From contig NC_088315.1 of assembly GCF_910592395.1 (NCBI RefSeq), positions 4,342,501 through 4,406,500 of the forward strand: 64,000 nt of DNA. The letters run 5' to 3'. Below the pieces are notes generated by a model. That model was not told the DNA's origin. It worked only from the letters and a program-made list of their open reading frames with translations, and ran no database searches. The DNA is from Lineus longissimus. Lineage: Eukaryota; Nemertea; Pilidiophora; Heteronemertea; Lineidae. Both the position numbers and the translations under genes were made by a program. This document shows, in pieces, positions 1 through 13,600 of the stretch (its first letter is position 1; every line of letters begins with the position of its first letter).

Positions 1-723
1 CTCATCACTGTAGTTACAAACTAAATGCTCATCACTAATGATGAATTTAGCGTGTAATGTGAGACGGGTTTGACGTGACTAGCAAATCTTAGATTTTTAG
101 GCAAACGTACAGTTATACATTCCGTTTTGGTGAGATCGTTTTTGCTGTTTTGATGATATGTCAATAATTCTCTCAGCTCCTTGAGAAGTCACGGTCCTAT
201 ACTTGAAGCTATTTTGCATGAAAAACTGCCTGTCTCATGCGAAAGTTGTCCCTTCAACAAAGAATGTTTGTAGCTGATTTTATGGTTTGAATGGCCATTT
301 TGAAAAAGGGTTTGGAATCGAGGTCAACCAAAATAGTTGTTGGCCTCAATGTACCCTCGGGAATTCAAGCCGCCGACTAGTCAAACCATTCTCTGGAGTG
401 CTCGAACACCTGGAATCAGTGTGTACTTCAGCTTGAAAAGTTCGGGTGAAGGGGTTTTCCTCATGATAATATTCACAATGGTATAAGATGATGGTATAAG
501 AGGACCGGCGAATCTAGGAACTGGAAGAAGAGGGAGCGTGCACTGCATTTCTCATCAAAATTCCTGGACAGGTGTGTTCCAAAATTTCATAAGTGGTCAA
601 TTAAAAAAAGTTTACATCAATTAGGAGCCGCGCGTCTGGTGCACCCGCTTGGATCCGCGCCTGATAAACGTACATGAATAAATAATAATAATAAAATGCT
701 TAAAAAAACAGGCAAACTAAGGC

Positions 724-797
724 TAGAGTCGCCGGGGTTCGAACCCGTGACCATCCAATCCGCAGTGAAACCGTCCAACCGCCGAGGCCATCAAGGC
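724..797 (-). other. tRNA-like segment in satellite unit (representative of 12)
   Basis: Read on the minus strand, this 74-nt segment has a box-A-like stretch (TGGCCTCGGCGG) and a perfect box B (GGTTCGAACCC) at tRNA spacing, with a T arm pairing at 4 of 5 positions. The acceptor arms (GCCTTGA against CGACTCT here, CGAATCT in most units) barely pair and the anticodon stem is weak, so it is not a functional tRNA. By eye the layout is closest to tRNA-Arg, with GCG at the anticodon position. Box B copies lie at 736-746, 2002-2012, 3269-3279, 4538-4548, 6646-6656, 7915-7925, 9187-9197, 10459-10469, 11735-11745, 13867-13877, 15139-15149 and 16408-16418. It could be a captured tRNA-derived SINE head or a tRNA pseudogene amplified with the satellite. 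Whether Pol III uses it is unknown. Confidence 0.75.
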
Positions 798-3700
798 TTT
801 ACTGATAGGGGCATGATAGACAGGCATTTAGCTTGTTCAATTCGTCGCCATATTGAAAAAGCGCCTTGATTGTGACGAGGTCTCGCTGGCGGAAGAGTAA
901 TTGGGTTCAAATAGTCCCAGATAATCGTATAATTCAATATTGCGACATAGTTTTCTTGATGGATCGTATTTATACAGCTCGGTGATATATTAGATAATGC
1001 TCGCAGTTGCTTTTAATGTTTGAATGGCTTTCCCAAAAAAATTTTAGAAGCGAGGTCAACAGGGTCGAAAGAAATAGTCTTTGGCGCCAATGATGTCAGC
1101 AATGCCGGATTTGAATTAAGATTCAAGTCGATTCTTTTGGAGTCGGAAATGCCCATGCACACGGCAATCGTATCTATATAGCTCCGTGCAGGTGATTTGA
1201 AGGGACAATTTCGGTGTGCGCGGGGATTTAGGTAGCCAGGAAGTTAATTTGAATCTATCCGCCTGCTCATCACTGTAGTTACAAACTAAATGCTCATCAC
1301 TAACGATGAATTTAGCGTGTAATGTGAGAAGGGTTTGACGTGACTTGCAAATCTTAGATATTTAAGCAAACGTACAGTTATACATTCCGTTTTGGTGAGA
1401 TCTTTTTTGCTGTTTTGATGATATGTCAATAATTCTCTCAGCTCCTTGAGAAGTCACGGTCCTATACTTGAAGCTATTTTGCATGAAAAACTGCCTGTCT
1501 CATGCGAAAGTTGTCCCTTCAACAAAGAATGTTTGTAGCTGATTTTATGGTTTGAATGGCCATTTTGAAAAAGGGTTTGGAATCGATGTCATCCAAAATA
1601 GTTGTTGGCCTCAATGTACCCTCGGGAATTCAAGCCGCCGACTAGTCAAACCATTCTCTGGAGTGCTCGAACACCTGGAATCAGTGTGTACTTCAGCTTG
1701 AAAAGTTCGGGTGAAGGGGTTTTCCTCATGATAATATTCACAATGGTATAAGATGATGGTATAAGAGGGCCGGCGAATCTAGGAACTGGAAGAAGAGGGA
1801 GCGTGCACTGCATTTCTCATCAAAATTCCTGGACAAGTGTGTTCCAAAATTTCATAAGTGGTCAATTAAAAAAAGTTTACATCAATTAGGAGCCGCGCGT
1901 CTGGTGCACCCGCTTGGATCCGCGCCTGATAAACGCACATGATTGAATAATAATAAGAAAATGCTTAAAAAAAACAGGAAAACTAAGGCTAGATTCGCCG
2001 GGGTTCGAACCCGTGACCATCCAATCCGCAGTGAAACCGTCTAACCGCCGAGGCCATCAAGGCTTTACTGATAGGGGCATGATAGACAGGCATTTAGCTT
2101 GTTCAATTCGTCGCCATATTGAAAAAGCGCCTTGATTGTGACGAGGTCTCGCTGGCGGAAGAGTAATTGGGTTCAAATAGTCCCAGATAATCGTATAATT
2201 CAATATTGCGACAGAGTTTTCTTGATATATCGTATTTATACAGCTCGGTGATATATTAGATAATGCTCGCAGTTGCTTTTAATGTTTGAATGGCTTTCCC
2301 AAAACAATTTTAGAAGCGAGGTCAACAGGGTCAAAAGAAATAGTCTTTGGCGCCAATGTCAGCAATGCCGGATTTGAATGAAGATTCAAGTCGATTCTTT
2401 TGGAGTCGGAAATGCCCATGCACACGGCAATCGTATCTATATAGCTCCGTGCAGGTGATTTGAAGGGACAATTTCGGTGTGCGCGGGGATTTAGGTAGCC
2501 AGGAAGTTGATATGTAATTTGAATCTATCCGCCTGCTCATCACTGTAGTTACAAACTAAATGCTCATCACTAATGATGAATTTAGCGTGTAATGTGAGAC
2601 GGGTTTGACGTGACTTGCAAATCTTAGATTTTTAGGCAAACGTACAGTTACATTCCGTTTTGGTGAGATTTTTTTTGCTGTTTGATGATATGTCAATAAT
2701 TCTCTCAGCTCCTTGAGAAGTCACGGTCCTATACTTGAAGCTATTTTGCATGAAAAACTGCCTGTCTCATGCGAAAGTTGTCCCTTCAACAAAGAATGTT
2801 TGTAGCTGATTTTATGGTTTGAATGGCCATTTTGAAAAAGGGTTTGGAATCGAGGTCATCCAAAATAGTTGTTGGCCTCAATGTACCCTCGGGAATTCAA
2901 GCCGCCGACTAGTCAAACCATTCTCTGGAGTGCTCGAACACCTGGAATCAGTGTGTACTTCAGCTTGAAAAGTTCGGGTGAAGGAGTTTTCCTCATGATA
3001 ATATTCACAATGGTATAAGATGATGGTATAAGAGGGCCGGCGAATCTAGGAACTGGAAGAAGAGGGAGCGTGCACTGCATTTCTCATCAAAATTCCTGGA
3101 CAGGTGTGTTCCAAAATTTCATAAGTGGTCAATTAAAAAAAGTTTACATCAATTAGGAGCCGCGCGTCTGGTGCACCCGCTTGGATCCGCGCCTGATAAA
3201 CGCACATGAATGAATAATAATAAGAAAATGCTTAAAAAAAACAGGAAAACTAAGTCTAGATTCGCCGGGGTTCGAACCCGTGACCATCTAATCCGCAGTG
3301 AAACCGTCTAACCGCCGAGGCCATCAAGGCTTTACTGATAGGGGCATGATAGACAGGCATTTAGCTTGTTCAATTCGTCGCCATATTGAAAAAGCGCCTT
3401 GATTGTGACGAGGTCTCGCTGGCGGAAGAGTAATTGGGTTCAAATAGTCCCAGATAATCGTATAATTCAATATTGCGACATAGTTTTCTTGATGGATCGT
3501 ATTTATATAGCTCGGTGATATATTAGATAATGCTCGCAGTTGCTTTTAATGTTTGAATGGCTTTCCCAAACAAATTTTAGAAGCGAGGTCAACAGGGTCA
3601 AAAGAAATAGTCTTTGGCGCCAATGATGTCAGCAATGCCGGATTTGAATTAAGATTCGAGTCGATTCTTTTGGAGTCGGAAATGCCCATGCACACGGCAA

Positions 3701-5470
3701 TCGTATCTATATAGCTCCGTGCAGGTGATTTGAAGGGACAATTTCGGTGTGCGCGGGGATTTAGGTAGCCAGGAAGTTGATATGTAATTTGAATCTATCC
3801 GCCTGCTCATCACTGTAGTTACAAACTAAATGCTCATCACTAATGATGAATTTAGCGTGTAATGTGAGACGGGTTTGACGTGACTTGCAAATCTTAGATT
3901 TTTAGGCAAACGTACAGTTACATTCCGTTTTGGTGAGATCTTTTTTGCTGTTTGATGATATGTCAATAATTCTCACAGCTCCTTGAGAAGTCACGGTCCT
4001 ATACTTGAAGCTATTTTGCATGAAAAACTGCCTGTCTCATGCGAAAGTTGTCCCTTCAACAAAGAATGTTTGTAGCTGATTTTATGGTTTGAATGGCCAT
4101 TTTGAAAAAGGGTTTGGAATCGAGGTCATCCAAAATAGTTGTTGGCCTCAATGTACCCTCTGGAATTCAAGCCGCCGACTAGTCAAACCATTCTCTGGAG
4201 TGCTCGAACACCTGGAATCAGTGTGTACTTCAGCTTGAAAAGTTTGCGTGAAGGGGTTTTATTATGATAATATTCACAATGGTATAAGATGATGGTATAA
4301 GAGGGCCGGCGAATCTAGGAACTGGAAGAAGAGGGAGCGTGCACTGCATTTCTCATCAAAATTCCTGGACAGGTGTGTTCCAAAATTTCATAAGTGGTCA
4401 ATTAAAAAAAGTTTACATCAATTAGGAGCCGCGCGTCTGGTGCACCCGCTTGGATACGCGCCTGATAAACGTACATGAATGAATAATAATAAGAAAATGC
4501 TTAAAAAAAACAGGAAAACTAAGGCTAGATTCGCCGGGGTTCGAACCCGTGACCATCCAATCCGCAGTGAAACCGTCTAACCGCCGAGGCCATCAAGGCT
4601 TTACTGATAGAGGCATGATAGACAGGCATTTAGCTTGTTCAATTCGTCGCCATATTGAAAAAGCGCCTTGATTGTGACGAGGTCTCGCTGGCGGAAGAGT
4701 AATTGGGTTCAAATAGTCCCAGATAATCGTATAATTCAATATTGCGACATAGTTTTCTTGATGGATCGTATTTATACAGCTCGGTGATATATTAGATAAT
4801 GCTCGCAGTTGCTTTTAATGTTTGAATGGCTTTCCCAAAAAAATTTTAGAAGCGAGGTCAACAGGGTCAAAAGAAATAGTCTTTGGCGCCAATGATGTCA
4901 GCAATGCCGGATTTGAATTAAGATTCAAGTCGATTCTTTTGGAGTCGGAAATGCCCATGCACACGGCAATCGTATCTATATAGCTCCGTGCAGGTGATTT
5001 GAAGGGACAATTTCGGTGTGTGCGGGGATTTAGGTAGCCAGGAAGTTGATATGTAATTTGAATCTATCCGCCTGCTCATCACTGTAGTTACAAACTAAAT
5101 GCTCATCACTAATGATGAATTTAGCGTGTAATGTGAGACGGGTTTGACGTGACTAGCAAATCTTAGATTTTTAGGCAAACGTACAGTTATACATTCCGTT
5201 TTGGTGAGATCGTTTTTGCTGTTTTGATGATATGTCAATAATTCTCTCAGCTCCTTGAAAAGTCACGGTCCTATACTTGAAGCTATTTTGCATGAAAAAC
5301 TGCCTGTCTCATGCGAAAGTTGTCCCTTCAACAAAGAATGTTTGTAGCTGATTTTATGGTTTGAATGGCCATTTTGAAAAAGGGTTTGGAATCGAGGTCA
5401 ACCAAAATAGTTGTTGGCCTCAATGTACCCTCGGGAATTCAAGCCGCCGACTAGTCAAACCATTCTCTGG

Positions 5471-6300
5471 TATGGCAAGCCAAAGCGGAATTTATTCAAG
5501 ACCGTGGAATTACTATTCAAGAAGTTAAATATATGTTCAAGACCAAAATATGTTCAATCCTGAATCAAATATTGTCAACCTTGAATCAAATATTGTCAAC
5601 CTTGAACAAAATATATTCAACCTTGAACAAAATATATTCAAGACTCACGTGACCATATTCAAGACGCACGTGACCACAAAAATTGATGACGTAGTTGCTC
5701 ATGTTTTGATGCTTTACGGACTTTCCCGAACCCGCGTCCGGACTTTCCCGAACCCATGGTACTGTGTTGCGTTTCGGAGCTCGAATTGTTCGCACGAGGT
5801 TTTGACACATGGTTGTACACGTACCTAGCCGCCTACACCTGACATGTACTGTAATCCTACACATCATGACATGGATGCCGAGTGAATGTCAGAGTCGATA
5901 CATGTTTCACAGACATATCAGGCAAATTATAGGTTCAAAATGCGCAATGCCTGTCGTGAAACAGAACGCATCGGAAGTACCACAGATTCTACGCTCTACG
6001 TCATCAATTTTGTGGTCACGTGCGTCTTGAATATGGTCACGTGAGTCTTGAATATATTTTGTTCAAGGTTGAATATATTTTGTTCAAGGTTGGACATATT
6101 TTATTCAAGGTTGGACATATTTTATTCAAGGTTGAACATATTTTATTCAAGGTTGAACATATTTTATTCAAGGTTGAAAACATTTGATTCAAGGTTGAAC
6201 ATATTTTAGTCTTGAACATATATTTCCTTCTTGAACTTATATTTAACTTCTTGAATGGTAATTCTAAAGTCTTGAATAAATTCCGCTTTGGCTTGCCATA
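5471..6300. mobile_element. Foldback / MITE-like DNA element (830 bp)
   Basis: This interrupts a satellite unit. The ends are inverted: the first 32 bases (TATGGCAAGCCAAAGCGGAA and onward) are repeated exactly in reverse complement at the right end, and similarity continues through arms at 5471-5694 and 5996-6300, around a 301-bp non-palindromic centre. CTCTGG flanks both sides (5465-5470 and 6301-6306) where uninterrupted units have it once, so the target duplication is 6 bp. The arms contain short tandem blocks of about 21 bp of the type TTGAACAAAATATATTCAACC. The centre has a doubled 16-bp block (GGACTTTCCCGAACCC) at about 5719-5757. There is no transposase, so it is non-autonomous. I cannot assign a superfamily from a 6-bp duplication alone. 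Confidence 0.9.
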
Positions 6301-9300
6301 CTCTGGAGTGCTCGAACACCTGGAATCAGTGTGTACTTCAGCTTGAAAAGTTCGGGTGAAGGGGTTTTCCTCATGATAATATTCACAATGGTATAAGATG
6401 ATGGTATAAGAGGGCCGGCGAATCTAGGAACTGGAAGAAGAGGGAGCGTGCACTGCATTTCTCATCAAAATTCCTGGACAGGTGTGTTCCAAAATTTCAT
6501 AAGTGGTCAATTAAAAAAAGTTTACATCAATTAGGAGCCGCGCGTCTGGTGCACCCGCTTGGATCCGCGCCTGATAAACGTACATGAATGAATAATAATA
6601 AGAAAATGCTTAAAAAAACAGGAAAACTAAGGCTAGATTCGCCGGGGTTCGAACCCGTGACCATCCAATCCGCAGTGAAACCGTCTAACCGCCGAGGCCA
6701 TCAAGGCTTTACTGATAGGGGCATGATAGACAGGCATTTAGCTTGTTCAATTCGTCGCCATATTGAAAAAGCGCCTTGATTGTGACGAGGTCTCGCTGGC
6801 GGAAGAGTAATTGGGTTCAAATAGTCCCAGATAATCGTATAATTCAATATTGCGACATAGTTTTCTTGATGGATCGTATTTATATAGCTCGGTGATATAT
6901 TAGATAATGCTCGCAGTTGCTTTTAATGTTTGAATGGCTTTCCCAAACAAATTTTAGAAGCGAGGTCAACAGGGTCAAAAGAAATAGTCTTTGGCGCCAA
7001 TGATGTCAGCAATGCCGGATTTGAATTAAGATTCGAGTCGATTCTTTTGGAGTCGGAAATGCCCATGCACACGGCAATCGTATCTATATAGCTCCGTGCA
7101 GGTGATTTGAAGGGACAATTTCGGTGTGTGCGGGGATTTAGGTAGCCAGGAAGTTGATATGTAATTTGAATCTATCCGCCTGCTCATCACTGTAGTTACA
7201 AACTAAATGCTCATCACTAATGATGAATTTAGCGTGTAATGTGAGACGGGTTTGACGTGACTTGCAAATCTTAGATTTTTAGGCAAACGTACAGTTACAT
7301 TCCGTTTTGGTGAGATCTTTTTTGCTGTTTGATGATATGTCAATAATTCTCACAGCTCCTTGAGAAGTCACGGTCCTATACTTGAAGCTATTTTGCATGA
7401 AAAACTGCCTGTCTCATGCGAAAGTTGTCCCTTCAACAAAGAATGTTTGTAGCTGATTTTATGGTTTGAATGGCCATTTTGAAAAAGGGTTTGGAATCGA
7501 GGTCATCCAAAATAGTTGTTGGCCTCAATGTACCCTCTGGAATTCAAGCCGCCGACTAGTCAAACCATTCTCTGGAGTGCTCGAACACCTGGAATCAGTG
7601 TGTACTTCAGCTTGAAAAGTTTGCGTGAAGGGGTTTTATTATGATAATATTCACAATGGTATAAGATGATGGTATAAGAGGGCCGGCGAATCTAGGAACT
7701 GGAAGAAGAGGGAGCGTGCACTGCATTTCTCATCAAAATTCCTGGACAGGTGTGTTCCAAAATTTCATAAGTGGTCAATTAAAATAAGTTTACATCAATT
7801 AGGAGCCGCGCGTCTGGTGCACCCGCTTGGATACGCGCCTGATAAACGTACATGAATGAATAATAATAAGAAAATGCTTAAAAAAAACAGGAAAACTAAG
7901 GCTAGATTCGCCGGGGTTCGAACCCGTGACCATCCAATCCGCAGTGAAACCGTCTAACCGCCGAGGCCATCAAGGCTTTACTGATAGAGGCATGATAGAC
8001 AGGCATTTAGCTTGTTCAATTCGTCGCCATATTGAAAAAGCGCCTTGATTGTGACGAGGTCTCGCTGGCGGAAGAGTAATTGGGTTCAAATAGTCCCAGA
8101 TAATCGTATAATTCAATATTGCGACATAGTTTTCTTGATGGATCGTATTTATACAGCTCGGTGATATATTAGATAATGCTCGCAGTTGCTTTTAATGTTT
8201 GAATGGCTTTCCCAAAAAAATTTTAGAAGCGAGGTCAACAGGGTCAAAAGAAATAGTCTTTGGCGCCAATGATGTCAGCAATGCCGGATTTGAATTAAGA
8301 TTCAAGTCGATTCTTTTGGAGTCGGAAATGCCCATGCACACGGCAATCGTATCTATATAGCTCCGTGCAGGTGATTTGAAGGGACAATTTCGGTGTGTGC
8401 GGGGATTTAGGTAGCCAGGAAGTTGATATGTAATTTGAATCTATCCGCCTGCTCATCACTGTAGTTACAAACTAAATGCTCATCACTAATGATGAATTTA
8501 GCGTGTAATGTGAGACGGGTTTGACGTGACTAGCAAATCTTAGATTTTTAGGCAAACGTACAGTTATACATTCCGTTTTGGTGAGATCGTTTTTGCTGTT
8601 TTGATGATATGTCAATAATTCTCTCAGCTCCTTGAAAAGTCACGGTCCTATACTTGAAGCTATTTTGCATGAAAAACTGCCTGTCTCATGCGAAAGTTGT
8701 CCCTTCAACAAAGAATGTTTGTAGCTGATTTTATGGTTTGAATGGCCATTTTGAAAAAGGGTTTGGAATCGAGGTCAACCAAAATAGTTGTTGGCCTCAA
8801 TGTACCCTCGGGAATTCAAGCCGCCGACTAGTCAAACCATTCTCTGGAGTGCTCGAACACCTGGAATCAGTGTGTACTTCAGCTTGAAAAGTTCGGGTGA
8901 AGGGGTTTTCCTCATGATAATATTCACAATGGTATAAGATGATGGTATAAGAGGGCCGGCGAATCTAGGAACTGGAAGAAGAGGGAGCGTGCACTGCATT
9001 TCTCATCAAAATTCCTGGACAGGTGTGTTCCAAAATTTCATAAGTGGTCAATTAAAAAAAGTTTACATCAATTAGGAGCCGCGCGTCTGGTGCACCCGCT
9101 TGGATCCGCGCCTGATAAACGTACATGAATGAATAATAATAAGAAAATGCTTAAAAAAACAGGAAAACTAAGGCTAGATTCGCCGGGGTTCGAACCCGTG
9201 ACCATCCAATCCGCAGTGAAACCGTCTAACCGCCGAGGCCATCAAGGCTTTACTGATAGGGGCATGATAGACAGGCATTTAGTTTGTTCAATTCGTCGCC

Positions 9301-12300
9301 ATATTGAAAAAGCGCCTTGATTGTGACGAGGTCTCGCTGGCGGAAGAGTAATTGGGTTCAAATAGTCCCAGATAATCGTATAATTCAATATTGCGACAGA
9401 GTTTTCTTGATGGATCGTATTTATACAGCTCGGTGATATATTACATAATGCTCGCAGTTGCTTTTGATGTTTGAATGGCTTTCCCAAACAAATTTTAGAA
9501 GCGAGGTCAACAGGGTCAAAAGAAATAGTCTTTGGCGCCAATGATGTCAGCAATGCCGGATTTGAATTAAGATTCAAGTCGATTCTTTTGGAGTCGGAAA
9601 TGCCCATGCACACGGCAATCGTATCTATATAGCTCCGTGCAGGTGATTTGAAGGGACAATTTCGGTGTGCGCGGGGATTTAGGTAGCCAGGAAGTTGATA
9701 TGTAATTTGAATCTATCCGCCTGCTCATCACTGTAGTTACAAACTAAATGCTCATCACTAATGATGAATTTAGCGTGTAATGTGAGACGGGTTTGACGTG
9801 ACTAGCAAATCTTAGATTTTTAGGCAAACGTACAGTTATACATTCCGTTTTGGTGAGATCGTTTTTGCTGTTTTGATGATATGTCAATAATTCTCTCAGC
9901 TCCTTGAGAAGTCACGGTCCTATACTTGAAGCTATTTTGCATGAAAAACTGCCTGTCTCATGCGAAAGTTGTCCCTTCAACAAAGAATGTTTGTAGCTGA
10001 TTTTATGGTTTGAATGGCCATTTTGAAAAAGGGTTTGGAATCGAGGTCAACCAAAATAGTTGTTGGCCTCAATGTACCCTCGGGAATTCAAGCCGCCGAC
10101 TAGTCAAACCATTCTCTGGAGTGCTCGAACACCTGGAATCAGTGTGTACTTCAGCTTGAAAAGTTCGGGTGAAGGGGTTTTCCTCATGATAATATTCACA
10201 ATGGTATAAGATGATGGTATAAGAGGGCCGGCGAATCTAGGAACTGGAAGAAGAGGGAGCGTGCACTGCATTTCTCATCAAAATTCCTGGACAGGTGTGT
10301 TCCAAAATTTCATAAGTGGTCAATTAAAAAAAGTTTACATCAATTAGGAGCCACGCGTCTGGTGCACCCGCTTGGATCCGCGCCTGATAAACGTACATGA
10401 ATAAATAATAATAATAAAATGCTTAAAAAAACAGGCAAACTAAGTCTAGATTCGCCGGGGTTCGAACCCGTGACCATCCAATCCGTAGTGAAACCGTCTA
10501 ACCGCCGAGGCCATCAAGGCTTTACTGATAGGGGCATGATAGACAGGCATTTAGCTTGTTCAATTCGTCGCCATATTGAAAAAGCGCCTTGATTGTGACG
10601 AGGTCTCGCTGGCGAAAGAGTAATTGGGTTCAAATAGTCCCAGATAATCGTATAATTCAATATTGCGACAGAGTTTTCTTGATGTATCGTATTTATACAG
10701 CTCGGTGATATATTAGATAATGCTCGCAGTTGCTTTTAATGTTTGAATGGCTTTCCCAAAAAAATTTTAGAAGCGAGGTCAACAGGGTCAAAAGAAATAG
10801 TCTTTGGCGCCAATGATGTCAGCAATGCCGGATTTGAATTAAGATTCGAGTCGATTCTTTTGGAGTCGGAAATGCCCATGCACACGGCAATCGTATCCGT
10901 ATAGCTCCGTGCACGTGATTTGAAGGGACAATTTCGGTGTGCGCGGGGATTTAGGTAGCCAGGAAGTTGATATGTAATTTGAATCTATCCGCCTGCTCAT
11001 GCTCATCACTGTAGTTACAAACTAAATGCTCATCACTAATGATGAATTTAGCGTGTAATGTGAGACGGGTTTGACGTGACTTGCAAATCTTAGATTTTTA
11101 GGCAAACGTACAGTTACATTCCGTTTTGGTGAGATCTTTTTTGCTGTTTGATGATATGTCAATAATTCTCTCAGCTCCTTGAGAAGTCACGGTCCTATAC
11201 TTGAAGCTATTTTGCATGAAAAACTGCCTGTCTCATGCCAAAGTTGTCCCTTCAACAAAGAATGTTTGTAGCTGATTTTATGGTTTGAATGGCCATTTTG
11301 AAAAAGGGTTTGGAATCGAGGTCAACCAAAATAGTTGTTGGCCTCAATGTACCCTCGGGAATTCAAGCCGCCGACTAGTCAAACCATTCTCTGGAGTGCT
11401 CGAACACCTGGAATCAGTGTGTACTTTAGCTTGAAAAGTTCGGGTGAAGGGGTTTTCCTCATGATAATATTCACAATGGTATAAGACGATGGTATAAGAG
11501 GGCCGGCGAATCTAGGAACTGGAAGAAGAGGGAGCGTGCACTGCATTTCTCATCAAAATTCCTGGACAGGTGTGTTCCAAAATTTCATAAGTGGTCAATT
11601 AAAAAAAGTTTACATCAATTAGGAGCCACGCGTCTGGTGCACCCGCTTGGATCCGCGCCTGATAAACGTACATGAATAAATAATAATAAGAAAATGCTTA
11701 AAAAAAACAGGCAAACTAAGGCTAGATTCGCCTGGGTTCGAACCCGTGACCATCCAATCCGCAGTGAAACCGTCTAACCGCCGAGGCCATCACGGCTTTA
11801 CTGATAGGGGCATGATAGACAGGCATTTAGCTTGTTCAATTCGTCGCCATATTGAAAAAGCGCCTTGATTGTGACGAGGTCTCGCTGGCGGAAGAGTAAT
11901 TGGGTTCAAATAGTCCCAGATAATCGTATAATTCAATATTGCGACAGAGTTTTCTTGATGGATCGTATTTATACAGCTCGGTGATATATTAGATAATGCT
12001 CGCAGTTGCTTTTAATGTTTGAATGGCTTTCCCAAAAAATTTTTAGAAGCGAGGTCAACAGGGTCAAAAGAAATAGTCTTTGGCGCCAATGATGTCAGCA
12101 ATGCCGGATTTGAATTAAGATTCAAGTCGATTCTTTTGGAGTCGGAAATGCCCATGCACACGGCAATCGTATCTATATAGCTCCGTACAGGTGATTTGAA
12201 GGGACAATTTCGGTGTGCGCGGGGATTTAGGTAGCCAGGAAGTTGATATGTAATTTGAATCTATCCGCCTGCTCATCACTGTAGTTACAAACTAAATGCT

Positions 12301-12740
12301 CATCACTAATGATGAATTTAGCGTGTAATGTGAGACGGGTTTGACGTGACTTGCAAATCTTAGATTTTTAGGCAAACGTACAGTTATACATTCCGTTTTG
12401 GTGAGATCTTTTTTGCTGTTTTGATGATATGTCAATAATTCTCTCAGCTCCTTGAGAAGTCACGGTCCTATACTTGAAGCTATTTTGCATGAAAAACTGC
12501 CTGTCTCATGCGAAAGTTGTCCCTTCAACAAAGAATGTTTGTAGCTGATTTTATGGTTTGAATGGCCATTTTGAAAAAGGGTTTGGAATCGAGGTCAACC
12601 AAAATAGTTGTTGGCCTCAATGTACCCTCGGGAATTCAAGCCGCCGACTAGTCAAACCATTCTCTGGAGTGCTCGAACACCTGGAATCAGTGTGTACTTC
12701 AGCTTGAAAAGTTCGGGTGAAGGGGTTTTCCTCATGATAA

Positions 12741-13600
12741 TCTATACTATAATGCGCGTTGTGGCCGCTTAATAGGAGGCGATTTTTGTTTCAAAATTGG
12801 GCCTCGGAAATGCGTCGAATTCTTGCAACCTTTGGCTTCGTAGGTCTGGGTCATACGTAAGAGTGTCACTGAGGGTGTCATACGTCGAATATCTTCGTGG
12901 TTTTAGAATAAATAACAACTTTTCAGAGTGCACGTCGACTGGAGAGCTCCGCTCATTCTCAAAAGCATACACAAACTTCACGCCTATTCTCCCTGCCACA
13001 TCAGTATTAGCTTCCAGCACGTATGTAGTGCTATACAACCTGGTCCATGGTGCAGGGTATTAGCAGGGAGATTAATGATTAGCCTATTCTATTTCAGTTC
13101 TATTCGAGAAACACTGACCTGAGTGATGAGGCAAATTCTGCAGAGTGGCCTACCGGAACATGCAGTCAGGGTATCAATAAACAGTTATGCCAGGATGGAC
13201 AAAATATGTACAGTGGCCAGCGCTTGCTCATTGTTTTATTCTTTACTGACTGATGTTGTCAGTTTGAATTGCGTTCTGCATCTCTCCATGCGCCTGGCTT
13301 TGGTCCGACAGTGGCATTGGGTACGGGAGTGGGTAGGTAATATGCCTGACATGTGAGGGCCTTATTTGGAACAGGACCTGCTGTCACTGGTCTCAATGCA
13401 TTGTGCAAAATAGCGTACTCCAATCAATCTATTGGGGGTTGCATGTAGATAGCAGCAATAAGTCCCTAAATGCAGTTCATTTCGTGTTTAACCTTTAATA
13501 AAACTTCAGTAACGTTAGAAATTTAATGTAGCTCAATCATCGTGCCATTTAACTAATGTATATTACATTTCAACTTTGCCCGCTCCATGGGTATATGCTA
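12741..13600 (+). mobile_element. Helentron-like (rolling-circle) non-autonomous insert
   Basis: Comparison with uninterrupted units shows 860 bp of unrelated sequence inserted between A and T of GATAA|TATTCAC, with no target-site duplication. It begins TCTATACTATAATGCGCG; a TCTATACTA-type start is characteristic of Helentron/Helitron2 5' termini. Lack of duplication fits rolling-circle insertion. Against it, the 3' end (GTATATGCTA) lacks a canonical CTRR, and I do not see a strong terminal hairpin. There is no Rep/helicase; open frames inside are short and unrecognised. It could instead be some other insertion that replaced no sequence. Confidence 0.55.

Noticed and set aside
724-797. Functional tRNA gene
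   Set aside because: Acceptor stem and anticodon stem do not pair; only the T arm and the internal promoter boxes are preserved.
9242-9613. 123-codon open frame repeated at 13922-14293
   Set aside because: Occurs only in satellite units that share particular variants; it reads through the tRNA-like segment and other units break it with stops.
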